From NCBI GenBank assembly GCA_964016985.1, contig OZ024828.1, forward strand, positions 75,079,264 to 75,143,263: 64,000 bases of DNA, read 5' to 3'. The DNA comes from Anodontia alba (Eukaryota > Mollusca > Bivalvia > Lucinida > Lucinidae). This document shows positions 23,221 to 33,682 of the stretch, one piece after another (within the stretch, counting starts at the first letter, position 1; every line of letters begins with the position of its first letter). The notes under the pieces were generated by a model, which saw only the letters and a program-made list of their open reading frames with translations, ran no database searches and had not been told where the DNA came from. The translations under genes and the position numbers were made by a program.

Positions 23221-23331
23221 CCCAGCTAGCATTCTTTATAAATCTATAGCGGGCCGTTATCGGCCCGTCAGTAGGCTACCCTCACGGGCCGATAACGGCC
23301 TGCTATAGATTTATAAAGAATGCTTACTGGG
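23221..23331. mobile_element. Hairpin MITE with CCCAGC ends
   Basis: CCCAGCTAGCATTCTTTATA, ATCTATAGCGGGCCGTTATC and the complements up to GCTTACTGGG. The arms of about 48 bp are almost perfect. Its inner sequence differs from 17128-17233, so it is a related end type with another core. Confidence 0.87.
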
Positions 23332-23397
23332 ATGATCGCAGTGCTAGACAGGATCCACTAAACGCAACAATAACACAACGAACAGGCACCGGAATTG

Positions 23398-23655
23398 TGA
23401 AACTTTTTTCATGATCAACTCAGCTGAGCATGACATTTGTCCTGCTAATAAATCTCAAATACTTACAATTGCAAATACTTTCGTGCTGAACATAGCCGAG
23501 CCTGAAAAATTCTCTGCTAATGAATATAAATTTCTCTGCTGATAAATATGAAAATGTCAACAATAGTCGGCATTTACATATTTATACGCAGAGAAATTTT
23601 CATGCTTAGCTGTGTTGAGCATGAAAAATAATTTATAACCTCGAGACCAGGACAA
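23398..23655. mobile_element. Hairpin MITE family C
   Basis: CTTTTTTCATGATCAACTCA at the left; inner hairpin CTCTGCTGATAAATATGAAA and CATATTTATACGCAGAG; right AGCATGAAAAATAATTTATAACCTCGAGACC. The same organisation as 54425-54660. Confidence 0.72.
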
Positions 23656-23992
23656 AAGATGAACAAAGCCCCGCAGCGGGCGACCACCGTGGTAGTCGCA
23701 AGGCCACATAAAGATGAACGAACACTAGAATCACCGCCTTCGCACGGTTAGGTATAGTAAAACTAAATTATTCTGAAAAGATGGGTCATTTGACAACAAG
23801 GAACATATACAGGAAAGAAAGCGTAATTTATCATTCCATAAGCAGCTGTGTAATATACAAGTACGGGACGATGGTGTAATTGACAGCTTTAACCCTTAAA
23901 ATGCCAAGAAAACTTGCATCTGAAAATGTCGTCTATTTATGTTGTCTGTTAAATATTCTTGCGAAATTTTCAAACCTATTTGTGCTTACAGA

Positions 23993-24060
23993 CAAACAGT
24001 GTAGACCCTGATCAGACTGTTCCTAGAGGAACAGTCTGAATTGGGTCCATACTGTTTGCA
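23993..24060. repeat. Short hairpin, family D
   Basis: CAAACAGTGTAGACCCTGAT, loop TTCCTAGAGGAA, then GGGTCCATACTGTTTGCA. Confidence 0.85.
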
Positions 24061-24163
24061 AAAATTATTTTTAAAATCACAAGCAGATGATAAAGCAGAC
24101 GACAATTGTTGTGATTGGCAGTTTAAGGGTTAAAATATGTTTAAATATTTGTTAAGGATTATT

Positions 24164-24164
<1 letters not shown>

Positions 24165-24221
<57 letters not shown>

Positions 24222-24222
24222 G

Positions 24223-24267
<45 letters not shown>
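24165..24267. repeat. Compound (AC)n (AG)n microsatellite
   Basis: (AC)n at 24165-24216 followed by (GA)n at 24226-24267. Open frames across it are artefacts. Located in the 3' flank of the mucin-like gene. Confidence 0.95.
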
Positions 24268-24270
<3 letters not shown>

Positions 24271-24322
24271 GAAACAAAAAAGAAGCTATGTGCAGCTACA
24301 TGCTAGAGCAATCGACAGATTA

Positions 24323-24582
24323 TTTGGGCTGTGCCATGCGAAAACGTGTCTACGGGCATATGCGGACCGCGAAGGACCAGATTAGCCTGAGCATCCCGCC
24401 GTCTCATCAGTTTCTTCACCGTCCGCTAACAGCCTATTTGAATTGACTAACTGAATAGTACAGAATGTATCAATGGAGAGCAAAGGCTCGGGTAAGACCT
24501 TGCGCATGCGCTCGATGATGTGAATCCATACATTTTGTGCTTGCTCCGAAGACAGACACGTTTACGCTTGGCGCGGTCCATT
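24323..24582. mobile_element. MITE family E, next to the mucin-like gene's stop codon
   Basis: TTTGGGCTGTGCCATGCGAA at the left and TTACGCTTGGCGCGGTCCA at the right form imperfect inverted repeats. The inside contains GCGAAGGACCAGATTAGCCT and CTTGCGCATGCGC. The plus-strand right end is 25 bp from the stop codon at 24607, so it probably supplies 3' UTR sequence. Confidence 0.75.
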
Positions 24583-24606
24583 TACTATTGAAAGTCAGAT
24601 TGGTTT

Positions 24607-25173
24607 TTAGCTGACGTTAATATTGTCTGGACAATAGGACATGAAGGTAACAAATTCATACGGCCCGAGTCTAGCGTGTCTTGGATCAGTAATTTTCTGT
24701 TCATCATTATCCTTATCGGTTGCAGCCATTTCGCCTACTTTGTGAGACCATCTTCCATTTGCATCAAGTCGACACCAGTGGAAATCTTTATCTTTCCAAA
24801 CTAACAGAGCCACCAGACATTTGTTAGTTTTCGGGAACTTTCCTGCGCCTGGGTTTCCAAGATCTTTTAGGCCGTCACGCTCCGCCGCTTTACGCACGTC
24901 CATCCCTGTTAGACTCTCATACATTTCTCCAGACCCTTTTCCTGGTTGGACAAAGGTTCCTGTCGTTGTGTTTGTAGCATAGTTGTAACAGTTATTATTC
25001 TTCTGTATGTTAATATCTGTATTCCATATGTCAGGATTATATCCTGGACGTGTACATGTTGACGTGGTTTCAGTAGTTGTTTGTGGTTTTACTGTTGTTG
25101 TTGATAGACGTGTTGTTGGAGTTGTAGACCTAGCTGGTTGCGATGCATTATTGCAGAGATCGTCTTCTGGAGA
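24607..25173 (-). CDS. Terminal exon: Thr-rich linker plus Cys/His globular domain (NNCYNYA...DFHW)
   Basis: The exon is 189 codons including TAA, starting after ATTTCAG with SPEDDLCNN. Residues 1-45 are a Pro/Thr linker resembling the mucin exon. The rest is globular, beginning TCTRPGYNPDIWN, then NNNCYNYATNTTTGTF (candidate nucleophile Cys at 24988-24990), a helix MDVRKAAERDGL, a Cys before LVALLVW, the motif KDFHWCRLDANGRWSHK (candidate His at 24778-24780), DPRHARLGPYEF and a C-terminal FMSYCPDNI. A Cys at the start of a helix followed by a His in a beta strand next to Trp is the layout of NlpC/P60-like and papain-fold hydrolases, so a thiol hydrolase is a reasonable inference. Activity is unproven and a lectin-like use is possible. 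I recall bacterial hypothetical proteins with the same motif order but cannot cite one. About 25 bp past the stop lies a MITE (24323-24582), so the 3' UTR probably runs into it. No clear AATAAA was found. Confidence 0.78.
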   Translation of the reverse strand, partial: SPEDDLCNNASQPARSTTPTTRLSTTTVKPQTTTETTSTCTRPGYNPDIWNTDINIQKNNNCYNYATNTTTGTFVQPGKGSGEMYESLTGMDVRKAAERDGLKDLGNPGAGKFPKTNKCLVALLVWKDKDFHWCRLDANGRWSHKVGEMAATDKDNDEQKITDPRHARLGPYEFVTFMSYCPDNINVS

Positions 25174-25226
25174 CTGAAATATTGAAACCTAATCGTCACT
25201 AAATGAACCGCAATGTGAGAAATATG

Positions 25227-25395
25227 TGACATGTTCGCCCAACGAAGACTCAAATTAGCCTGCGTATCCGTGCAGTCTGATAAGAGTTAACGTTGTGCGA
25301 CCAAAATGCGCCCAGGGAAGCTCGGACTGCTCAAATGCACAGGCTGATCTGAATCTTCGCTGGGCGAACATCTCCAAAGGTACGCTTTTTGACGA
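25227..25395. repeat. Interspersed repeat family F
   Basis: CGAAGACTCAAATTAGCCTG, CCGTGCAGTCTGATAAGAG, then GCACAGGCTGATCTGAATCTTCGCTGGGCG. GAAGACTCAxATxAGCCTG and its complement form loose arms. Related pieces are at 1590-1662, 26005-26105, 28290-28460 and 62675-62770. Confidence 0.65.
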
Positions 25396-25712
25396 TGCCC
25401 AAATATTTTCATCAAATAAGTAATAAATCATAGTGAAAATGGTACGAGGAATCATAAACTGTTGTGTAATAATTTTATTTACACGAGATATAGGCATGTT
25501 TTCGTAATGTGTGACGGCGTGCAAGAATACATAATTATGACCAACAAAGTTCCAGATCAGTATGTACATGTGCATCCACACAGTTTGAGTAGGATCTTTG
25601 CAAAAAAAACAAAAACAAACAAACAAAACACGGACGGCCGTTTTGTCTAGCACCTGCTCACTCTTCCACTGGACCTGCATGTGACGCTTTTTTTTTTTTT
25701 TTTTTTTTTTTG

Positions 25713-25986
25713 CTTAAACACACGTATTCGGTATTTGACTCCTTTAAACCTCACTTTTATATAGTAAAACTGGCGTTTACAGGGGTATATATTATTTTTC
25801 TTATTTCTGTTCAAAACATAGATTGTGGGTACTCATTAGAACCGCCTCGCCGAGGCGGTTCTAACGAGTACCCACAATCTATGTTTTGAGCAGAAATATG
25901 AAAAATATCTGAGTTTTTTTTATGAAAATTTTCAGTTTCTGGAGGTGAAATTTTCTATATATTTAAATAGGCGAGTTTTCGTAATG
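25713..25986. mobile_element. Hairpin MITE family A (left end eroded)
   Basis: Opposite orientation to the copy at 22461. The body has TATATAGTAAAACTGGCGTT, the core GAACCGCCTCGCCGAGGCGG and the right end ATAGGCGAGTTTTCGTAATG. Located in the last intron of the mucin-like gene. A solo right end also lies at 25486-25509. Confidence 0.87.
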
Positions 25987-26109
25987 TATGTCATGTGAGT
26001 CTTTTTCTACTGTAAAGACCCAAAGACCTTGATCAGACTGCGCAGATGCCCATGCAAGCATATGCTGATCTAGAACTTTGCTGGTAAGATGTTTCTTTGG
26101 CATCACTTT

Positions 26110-27270
26110 ATGAAGTTTTTGTTTGTTTTTGCAAAAGTCCTGACCCGCCCATTTCATTTACTTTTGTCTGCTGCAAAGACCCAGATCAAACTGTATGTAT
26201 GTCTATTTTACTGAGCTATCAAAACTTTTTGATACCACATTCCACTTGAGATAAATAAAGTGCTCGTTATTTAGAGTGAAAATTGTATATAAAAAAATAA
26301 TAAAAAAAAAGAAGTAGTTTGGTGTAAAACGGTAAATAAATAAAGTGGTTTGTGGGTATTAAGGGTTCATTTGCGATGGTTTGCAGTGTTTCAACGGACT
26401 ACTTCTTTTTTTACGAAATCACCTTCGCGCCATGTACAACGTTAATTCTACCAAATTGTTATTCTAAATAGAGGAGGTTTTCTTGGAGCTTCAAAACTTG
26501 ACTTTGGCATGAACTTCAATATCATATTGTAGACATGATTTAAAATGCGCACAATGAAAGTTGAATCAAAGTCTTTGACAAAAATAACCGTTTCATGAGA
26601 TTTATCATCGATTCAAGGCACGTACATTCTTCCATACAGAGGCTGACAGGCTTAGGTCACATATGATCTTATAAGACTTCGTCTAAAAAGAAACAAGGTA
26701 AGCTTTTTTAAAAGTTATCTTTCTTTCTGCGTGATTAAATAATGTAGTGGCATGTAATGATGTTTCGAAAATCTAAACCAAAGTACACTTGCTGCCATTT
26801 GTCTCTGTTTAACGTGAATAATCGGAATGAAGTCGGTGGCTTTGTAGGTTGTCAAGAGTTTGTTTATGTGCATTGGGTGTTTAGACGCACCATATTTTGG
26901 GTAGTTTGTGGTATCTCATATAAGTCATCCATTAGTTCTTATTCCACATGATCAGCCCCAGCACATACCAAATTGCAAAAATTATCTATTATTCTTAGGC
27001 GCTTATCTTCTTTTTTGAAGATGCTTCTTATATGTAGCTGAAATTGTATCAGAATTAATGGTGAGGAATTGATGTCTGTAAAACCGGATTCAAGCCCCCA
27101 CACCTCAGTTCTTTTTAACCCTTTCGCCCCTGAGTTTCTGAAATAAACGCTTCCGTCTATGAAACTGAATTCGAGTTTATACGAAATTGAATGTATCTAT
27201 TATCTCAATAAGGGGTGTCGCGGAGACAAAAATCGAAAATCAAATAGCAGAGTTGTGACATCGTAGAAAA
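26110..27270. other. Intron sequence of the mucin-like gene, nothing recognised
   Basis: Lies within intron 27897-25174. AT-rich, no domain-like frame. Confidence 0.55.
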
Positions 27271-27275
27271 AAGAA

Positions 27276-27340
27276 AAACAGTGTAGATTCTGATGAGACG
27301 GCTCGTACGAGCCGTCTCATCTTGATCTAAACTGTTTGCA
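27276..27340. repeat. Short hairpin, family D
   Basis: AAAACAGTGTAGATTCTGAT, GAGACGGCTCGTACGAGCCG palindrome, CATCTTGATCTAAACTGTTTGC. Confidence 0.85.
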
Positions 27341-27576
27341 AAACTTTTTTGAAGGGTCTGTGGAGCAGAAAGGGTTAAGTAATATAGTGTGTAAGTTGAT
27401 CTTCACAATCGAGATACACACAATCGAGAGGCAACGCTTTATCACAGTGAGTAGGCAACTGGCTTTTAATTACAGGATAACATCTCAACAACAGCCATAT
27501 TGAAAACACATAAAAGTGGCTGTTATATGAAGTGGCTATTATATAGTAAAACAGCACTTTTAGGGATCAGGAAAAA

Positions 27577-27817
27577 GGGTCCCGATATGCGAAAACGTGT
27601 CTTCAAGCTTATGTGGACAGCGAAGGTCCAGATCAGCCTGTGCACCTGCGCAGTCTGATTAGGGCCTTCGCTGTCCGCAAACAGAATGTTTGAATACCAT
27701 CGAATCTTTCAATGGAGAGTAAATGCCCGGAGTACACTTAGCGCATGTACAGGATGATGTGAATCCGTACATTTTGCGCATGCGCGTAGGAACTTTTTCG
27801 CTTGACGTGGCCTAAAT
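27577..27817. mobile_element. MITE family E
   Basis: GGGTCCCGATATGCGAAAAC at the left and TTCGCTTGACGTGGCCTAAA at the right, with GCGAAGGTCCAGATCAGCCT inside. It lies in the last intron, about 80 bp from the donor at 27897. Confidence 0.75.
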
Positions 27818-27897
27818 GGCTTTTATAAATTGGTGGCTGTTGTTGAAAGGTAACCGTTAGTGATGATTCCACTGTATGTTCCCATTGTTACACTTAC

Positions 27898-28235
27898 CAA
27901 CTCCTCACACAGATAATAATATGAAAGCGCAGCCGTATTGCTATCAGCTGATAATCCAGTTTTAAAGAGAAGTTTTTCAAGCTCAGCTCTTTCACCAGCT
28001 GCAACATTCCTAGTGAAAGCATTTCCACTGTGCGTATTCTCTTGTATCCTAAAGCCTCGATAACCTGTAATTGAGGACAGCGGTTCTGGAACCTTATTTT
28101 CTAGAATAGAAAACAATTCTTTGAAGATCATAATCTGTACGATTTCCTGGAAATAATAGTCGTCTGGACCGATAAGCCATGTTGGGTTCTTTACTCCGGA
28201 AAACACCGACATAGTAATCTGCAGTTCCATTACCT
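27898..28235 (-). CDS. Exon: small globular domain (SG..NP.W / GYRGF motifs) of the mucin-like gene
   Basis: The exon has an excellent acceptor (TTATTTTCAG before 28235) and a perfect GTAAGT donor after 27898. It starts with the last two bases of a codon, matching the one base left by the mucin exon, then gives 112 residues ending CEEL. It is not Thr-rich. It reads as a compact domain: a beta-like start (MELQITMSVFSG), then VKNPTW, a helical stretch with EIVQIMIFKELFSIL, the motif GYRGFRIQ, and a second helix AELEKLLFKTG. From memory, the pattern VFSG-x-x-NP-x-W followed by GYRGF occurs at the start of uncharacterised bacterial proteins. I could not verify this by search. It lies just upstream of the terminal exon with its Cys/His domain, and the two may form one functional unit behind the mucin stalk. 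One internal Cys (in YLCEEL). Confidence 0.72.
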
Positions 28236-28711
28236 CTGAAAATAAAGAGCTGCGCCGTGAAAAAAGGGTCTTCGAGGTTATACGAACATAAAAGATCTAG
28301 ACCAGCCAGCGAAAAGATCCAGATCAGCTAGCGAAGCCTAACAATCTGATCAGGTCATTTTTCACCCATATAGTCGATAGTAGCCAACAATACTGTAAGC
28401 GGATAGCGAATGCCATGATCAAAATGCGCAGTTGCGTAGTCAGTCTGATCGGGTCTGTGCTGGCTGTATACACCTCGAACATCACTTTTCTCGTGACAAG
28501 CTTTAAATGATTGAATGAAAACAATAATGATTTGAAAAAGTCCTTTTGGTTATCAAATGATTGGTGTCAAAAGTGCTGGCTAAATGGCAAACAGTACAGA
28601 CTGATAACTTAGAGCAGTAGAATCGGGGTCAATATTGTTTGTTCCCTCGTGTTTGTCCGAATATGAAAATTGTAACCATGATATAAATATGATCGTATTG
28701 TTATGCTGCAG

Positions 28712-28965
28712 ACTTGCTCCGAGGTTATAAATTTTTTTTCATTCTCAACTCAGCTGAGCATGAAATTTATTTTGCTTATAAATCTTAAAATACTGACAAT
28801 TTTTAAACTTTTCGTTCATGCTCAAATCAGCTGAGCATGCTCAGCTGAGTTGAGCATGAAAAAAGTTTTAATTGTTGGTATTTTTATTATTATGACCAAG
28901 TGAAATTTCATGATCAGTTGAGTTAAGCATGAAAACAGTTTTATAACCTCCAGACCTGGTTCCGT
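28712..28965. mobile_element. Hairpin MITE family C, variant
   Basis: CCGAGGTTATAAATTTTTTT at the left and GTTTTATAACCTCCAGACC at the right. Inside is GCTCAAATCAGCTGAGCATG with the complement GCTCAGCTGAGTTGAGC. The gene's intron 33682-28236 contains it. Confidence 0.7.
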
Positions 28966-28984
28966 AAAGGAAAAAAAATATGTA

Positions 28985-29200
28985 TTTGGGCCGCGCCATG
29001 CGAAACCGTGTCTTCAGGCATATAGAAACAGCAAAGGCCTTCATCAGCCTGCGCATCCCGCTAACAGAATTATTGGACACTATAAAAGGTATCAATGAAG
29101 AGCAAATGTTCGGATGAGATTTTGCGCATGCGTGGGATGAATTTGAGTCTCTGCAGTTTGCGCTTGCTCGAAGATACACTTTCGCTTGGCGCGGCCTAAT
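28985..29200. mobile_element. MITE family E
   Basis: TTTGGGCCGCGCCATGCGAA and TTCGCTTGGCGCGGCCTAAT are clear inverted repeats, with a TTTGCGCATGCGTGGGATG motif inside. Partial relatives occur at 50690-50806 (right half) and 54246-54335. Confidence 0.8.
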
Positions 29201-29334
29201 TACACGCGACTCTTCTTTTGTAGACTATTCTTCTAATTCTTGGCTATTTTTCATAATGCGTAACTTTGTGCTTTAGATCCGTTCCAAAACTAGTTTTAGC
29301 TAGTTACTTTTTTAGCTTTAGGTTTCCTTACCCA

Positions 29335-32300
29335 GAAATACAGAAGACCAACCACAAGAATTCTATAAGAGAGAATTCACCAAAAGGATTCTGTAAGCGC
29401 ACATTAGCAAAAGGAAACAATAAGAGTTCTGTTAGTGCATAGCAGCGAAGGCCAAACACAAGAATTCTGTAAACACACAGCAGCGGAGGCCAACCACACG
29501 ATTCTGTAAACACACAGACGCGAAGGCCAACCAAACGATTCTGTAAACACACAAACGCGAAGGCCAACCACAAAGATTCTGTAAATGCACAGCAGCGAAG
29601 GCCAACCAAAAAGGATTCTGTAAGCGCACATTAGCAAAGGACAACCACAAGGGTTCTGTTAGTGCACAGCCGCGAAGGCTAAACACAAGAATTCTGTAAA
29701 CACACAGCAGCGAACGCCAACCACATGAATTCTGTACACAGAAGCAAAGGCCAAACACAAGGATTCTGTAAATACACAGCAGCGAAGGTAAACCACAAGA
29801 ATACTGCAAGTGCATAACGGCGAGGCTAAACACAAGAGTTATGTAAACACACAGCAGCGAAAGTCAAACCACAAGAATTCTGTAAACACACAGCAGCGGA
29901 AGCTAACCACAAGTATTATGTAAACACACAGCAACGAAAGCAAACAACAAGTATTCTGTAAACACACAGCAGCGAAAGCTAAACACAAGTATTCTGTAAA
30001 CACACAGCAGCAAAAGCCAACCACAAGTATTCTGTAAATGCACAGCAGCGAAGACCAACCACATAGATTCTGTGAGTGCGCAGCAGTGAAGACCAAACAC
30101 AAGGATTCTATAAGTGCACAGCAGCGAAGGTCAAACACAAGGATTCTATAAGTGCACAGAAGCGAAGGCCAACCAAAATGATTCTGTAGTGGAAGAAACG
30201 AAGGCCAACCACAAGTATTCTGTATGCACACGGCAGCGAAGGCCGACCACAATGACTCTGTAAATGCGCAGAAGCGAAAGCCAACCACAAGGATTCTGTA
30301 AGCACACAACGGCGAAGGTCAACCACAAGGATACTGAATGTGCACATCAACGAAGGCCAACAACAAGGATTCTGTAAGCACCAGCAGCGGCCAACGACAA
30401 GGATTCTGTAGTGCATAGAAGCGACGGCAAACCACAAGCATTCCGTAAGTGCACAGAAACGAAGGCAAACCACAAGAATTCTATAAGTGTACAGCAGCGA
30501 AGGCCAAACACAAGAATTCTGTAAGTACACAGCAGCCAGCGAAGGGCAACCACAAGGATTTCGTCAGTGCACAGCAGCGAAGGCCAAACACAAGGATTCT
30601 GCAAATGCACAGCAGCCAGCGAAGGCCAACCACAAGGATTCTGTAGGTACACAGCAGCCAAGGAAGGCCAACCACGAAGGCCATATTGTAAGTGCAGAGC
30701 AGCGAAGGCCAACCACAAGGACTCTGTAAGTGCACAGCAAAGCTGTAAATGCATAGCAACGAAGGCTAACCAGGATTCTGTAAGCGCACAGAAGCGACGG
30801 CCAATCACAAGAATTCTGTAACGCACAGAAGCGAAGGCCACCCACAAGGATTTAGTGAGTGCACATCAGCGAAGGCCAACCAACAAATATTCTGTAAGAG
30901 CACAGCAGTAAGGGCCATCTACAAGGATTCTGTAAGTGCACAGCAGCGAAGGCCAACCACAAGGATTCTGTAAGCGCACAGCTACGACGGCCAACCACAA
31001 GGATTCTGTTAGAGCACAGCAGTGGCCAACCACAAGGATTCTGTAAGCGCACAAAAGCGAAGGCCAACCACAATGATTCTGTAGGTGAAAAGCAACAAAG
31101 GCCAACCACAAGAATACTATAAGCGCATAGATACGGCCAAACACAAAGATTCTGTAAGCGCGCAGAATCAAAGACCAACCACAAAGTATCAGTGTGCACA
31201 CAGCTGCGAAGGCCAACCACAAGGATAACACAGCAGCGAAGGCCAACCACAACGTTTTTGTCAGCACACAGCAGGGAATGTCAACGACAAACTATTCTGT
31301 ATGTGCACAACAGGGAAGGCCAACCACAAGGATTCTGTAAGCGCATAGCAGCGAAAGCCAAACACAACGATTCTGTAAGCGCAAAACAGCGGAGGCCAAC
31401 CACAAGGATTCCTTATGTGCACAACAGGGAAGGCCAAGCACAAGGATTCTGTAAGCGCATAGCAGCGAAGGAAGGCCAAACACAACGTTCGGTAAGCGCA
31501 CAACAGCGGAGGCCAAACACAACGTTCGGTAAGCACACAACAGCGAAAGCCAACAACAAGGATTCTGTAACAAAAGCGAAGGCCAACCACAAGGATTCTG
31601 TATGTGCAAAGCAGCAAAGGCCAACTACAAAGATTCTGTAAGCGCATAGAATCAAAGGCCAACCGCAAAGATTCAGTTAGCGAACAGCTGCGAAGGCCAA
31701 CCACAAGGATAACACAGAAGCGAAGGCCAACCACAACTTTTCTGTCAGCACACAGCAGGGAGTGTCAACGACAAGGATTCTGTAAGTTCAACGCAGCGAA
31801 GGCCAACCACAAGGACTCTATAAGTGCACAGAAGCAAACCCCAAAACAATAATTCTATGAGTGCACAGAAGTGAACGCCAAACGACAAAGATTCTGGTAA
31901 CACACAAGAGCGAAGGCAAACCACAAGAATTCTGTAAACACACTGCAGCGAAGGCCAAACATAAGAATTCTGTAAGTGCACAGAAGCGAAGGCTAACATG
32001 GATTATGTAGGAACACAGCGACGAAGGCCAACCACAAAATTCTGTAAGCGCACAACAGCATAGGCCAAACACAACGATTCAGTATGTGCACAACAGGAAA
32101 AGCCAACCACAAGGATTCTGTAAGTGTATAGCAGCGAAATCCAAACACAACGATTCTTTAAGCGTACAACAGCGGAGCCTAACCACAAGGATTCTGTTTG
32201 TGCACAACAGGGAAGGCCAAGGATTTTGTAAGCGCATAGCAGCGAACGCCAAACACAACGATTCTGTAAGGGCACAACAGCGGAGGCCAGCCACAAGGAT

Positions 32301-32990
32301 TCTGTATGTGCACAACAGGGAAGTCCAGCAATAAGAATTCTGTAAGAGCATAGCAGCGAAGGCCACACACAAAGATTTTGTAAGCGCATAGCAGCGAAGA
32401 CCAACGACAAGGATTCTCTAAGTACACAACAGCCATGGCCAACAACAAGGATTCTATATGTGCAAACGCTAACCACAATGATTCTGTGAGCGCACAGAGG
32501 CGAAAGCCAACCACAAGAATTTGTAAGTGCATAGCGGTGAAGGTCAACCACAAGGATTCTGTAAGCGCACAGAAACGAAGGCTAACCACAAGGATTCTGT
32601 AAGTGCGTAGCAGCGAAGGTCAATCACAAGGATTCTGTAAGCTCACAGAAACGAAGGCTAACCACAAGGATTCTGTAAGTGCACAGCAGCGAAGGCCAAC
32701 CACATGGATTCTTAAACACACAGAAGCGAAGGCCATCAAAAGGACTCTATAAGTGTGCAGAAGCGAAGGCCAACCAAGAGGATTCTGTAATAGAACATCA
32801 GCGAAGGCCAAACACAAGGCTTCTATAAACACACAGCAGCAAATGGCAAACACAAGGGTTCTGTAAGCACACAGTAGCAAAGGCCAACATAAAGAATTCT
32901 GTAAGTGCACAGCAGCGAAGACCAATCACACAGATTCTATAAGCGCACAGAAGCGAAGACCAACCATAAGGAAGCTGTAAGCGTCCCAGA
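29335..32990. repeat. 38-bp minisatellite, about 95 copies, in the intron of the mucin-like gene
   Basis: Tandem units of about 38 bp, consensus GGCCAACCACAAGGATTCTG followed by TAAGCGCACAGCAGCGAA, run almost without interruption for 3.65 kb. Example: AAGGATTCTG recurs at 30961 and 30999. Units differ by substitutions and small indels, and sub-blocks of near-identical units suggest local re-amplification, such as the AACACAACGATTCTGTAAGCG variants around 31350-32280. Many open frames of 60-180 codons fall here on both strands. They are by-products of the unit sequence, not genes. The array sits inside intron 33682-28236. Confidence 0.95.
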
Positions 32991-32999
32991 TCAGAAGGC

Positions 33000-33682
33000 G
33001 TATGTGATGTAACGTGCGAGTCGACAAAATTATTGAATTAAAGCTTACCAGCGACCGAATGTTTCACATGCAGGGTTTCTGATTGTTTCTCAAATGTGTG
33101 CAGGATTATCCCTTCCCATTAATTCCTTTACGTTGACTGAAGGGGTCCTTTTAACAAGATTTAGAGGTTTGTTGTTTTAAAGAGGTTAACCCGTAAAGCG
33201 CTAACCGCAACTACAGCAAACGACTCTTGAAGTACTTGCTTTTATTTGTCAAAGAAAATAAGGCTTGGCATTTCATATGAATTGTAGGCAAACCATTCAG
33301 ATAAAATATCAAGCCTTGTTTTCTCTGAAAACCAAAAATCATTCTAATGCCGTCCACTACAATTTGGTTAGTACTTTACGAGTTAACTATTTTCCAAATA
33401 TTGATAATTATTGTCCCTTAGATCACAAACAGATATGAAAAAAAATAAACAGAATCAATTTTGGATTGAGTACATATGCACCACTCAGGATCTTTGCCCC
33501 TAACACTTACAGATCCAGTACAAGGTTTTATGGGGTAAAACTGCCAAAATGCGAGTGTTTATGCCTGAACACGCAACAGCCATACAGCGAATAGGACACA
33601 TATCAAAGCAATCCAAAATATATAAATAACGCACATACTTTACTTTTATTATAGGGTAAAGAAAACATACAAAATGTCATAC
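33000..33682. other. Intron start of the mucin-like gene
   Basis: Begins with the donor GTATGA read from 33682 on the minus strand. Otherwise AT-rich, nothing recognised. Confidence 0.6.

Noticed and set aside
24137..24446. Frames of 82 and 94 codons
   Set aside because: They are driven by the (AC)n(AG)n microsatellite and a MITE.
29335..32990. Dozens of 60-180-codon frames, some with many Cys, on both strands
   Set aside because: They are translations of a 38-bp minisatellite. 38 is not a multiple of 3, so frames cycle every three units, producing repetitive but non-genic proteins.
29335..32990. CRISPR-like direct repeats
   Set aside because: Units are contiguous and near-identical with no unique spacers, and the genome is eukaryotic.
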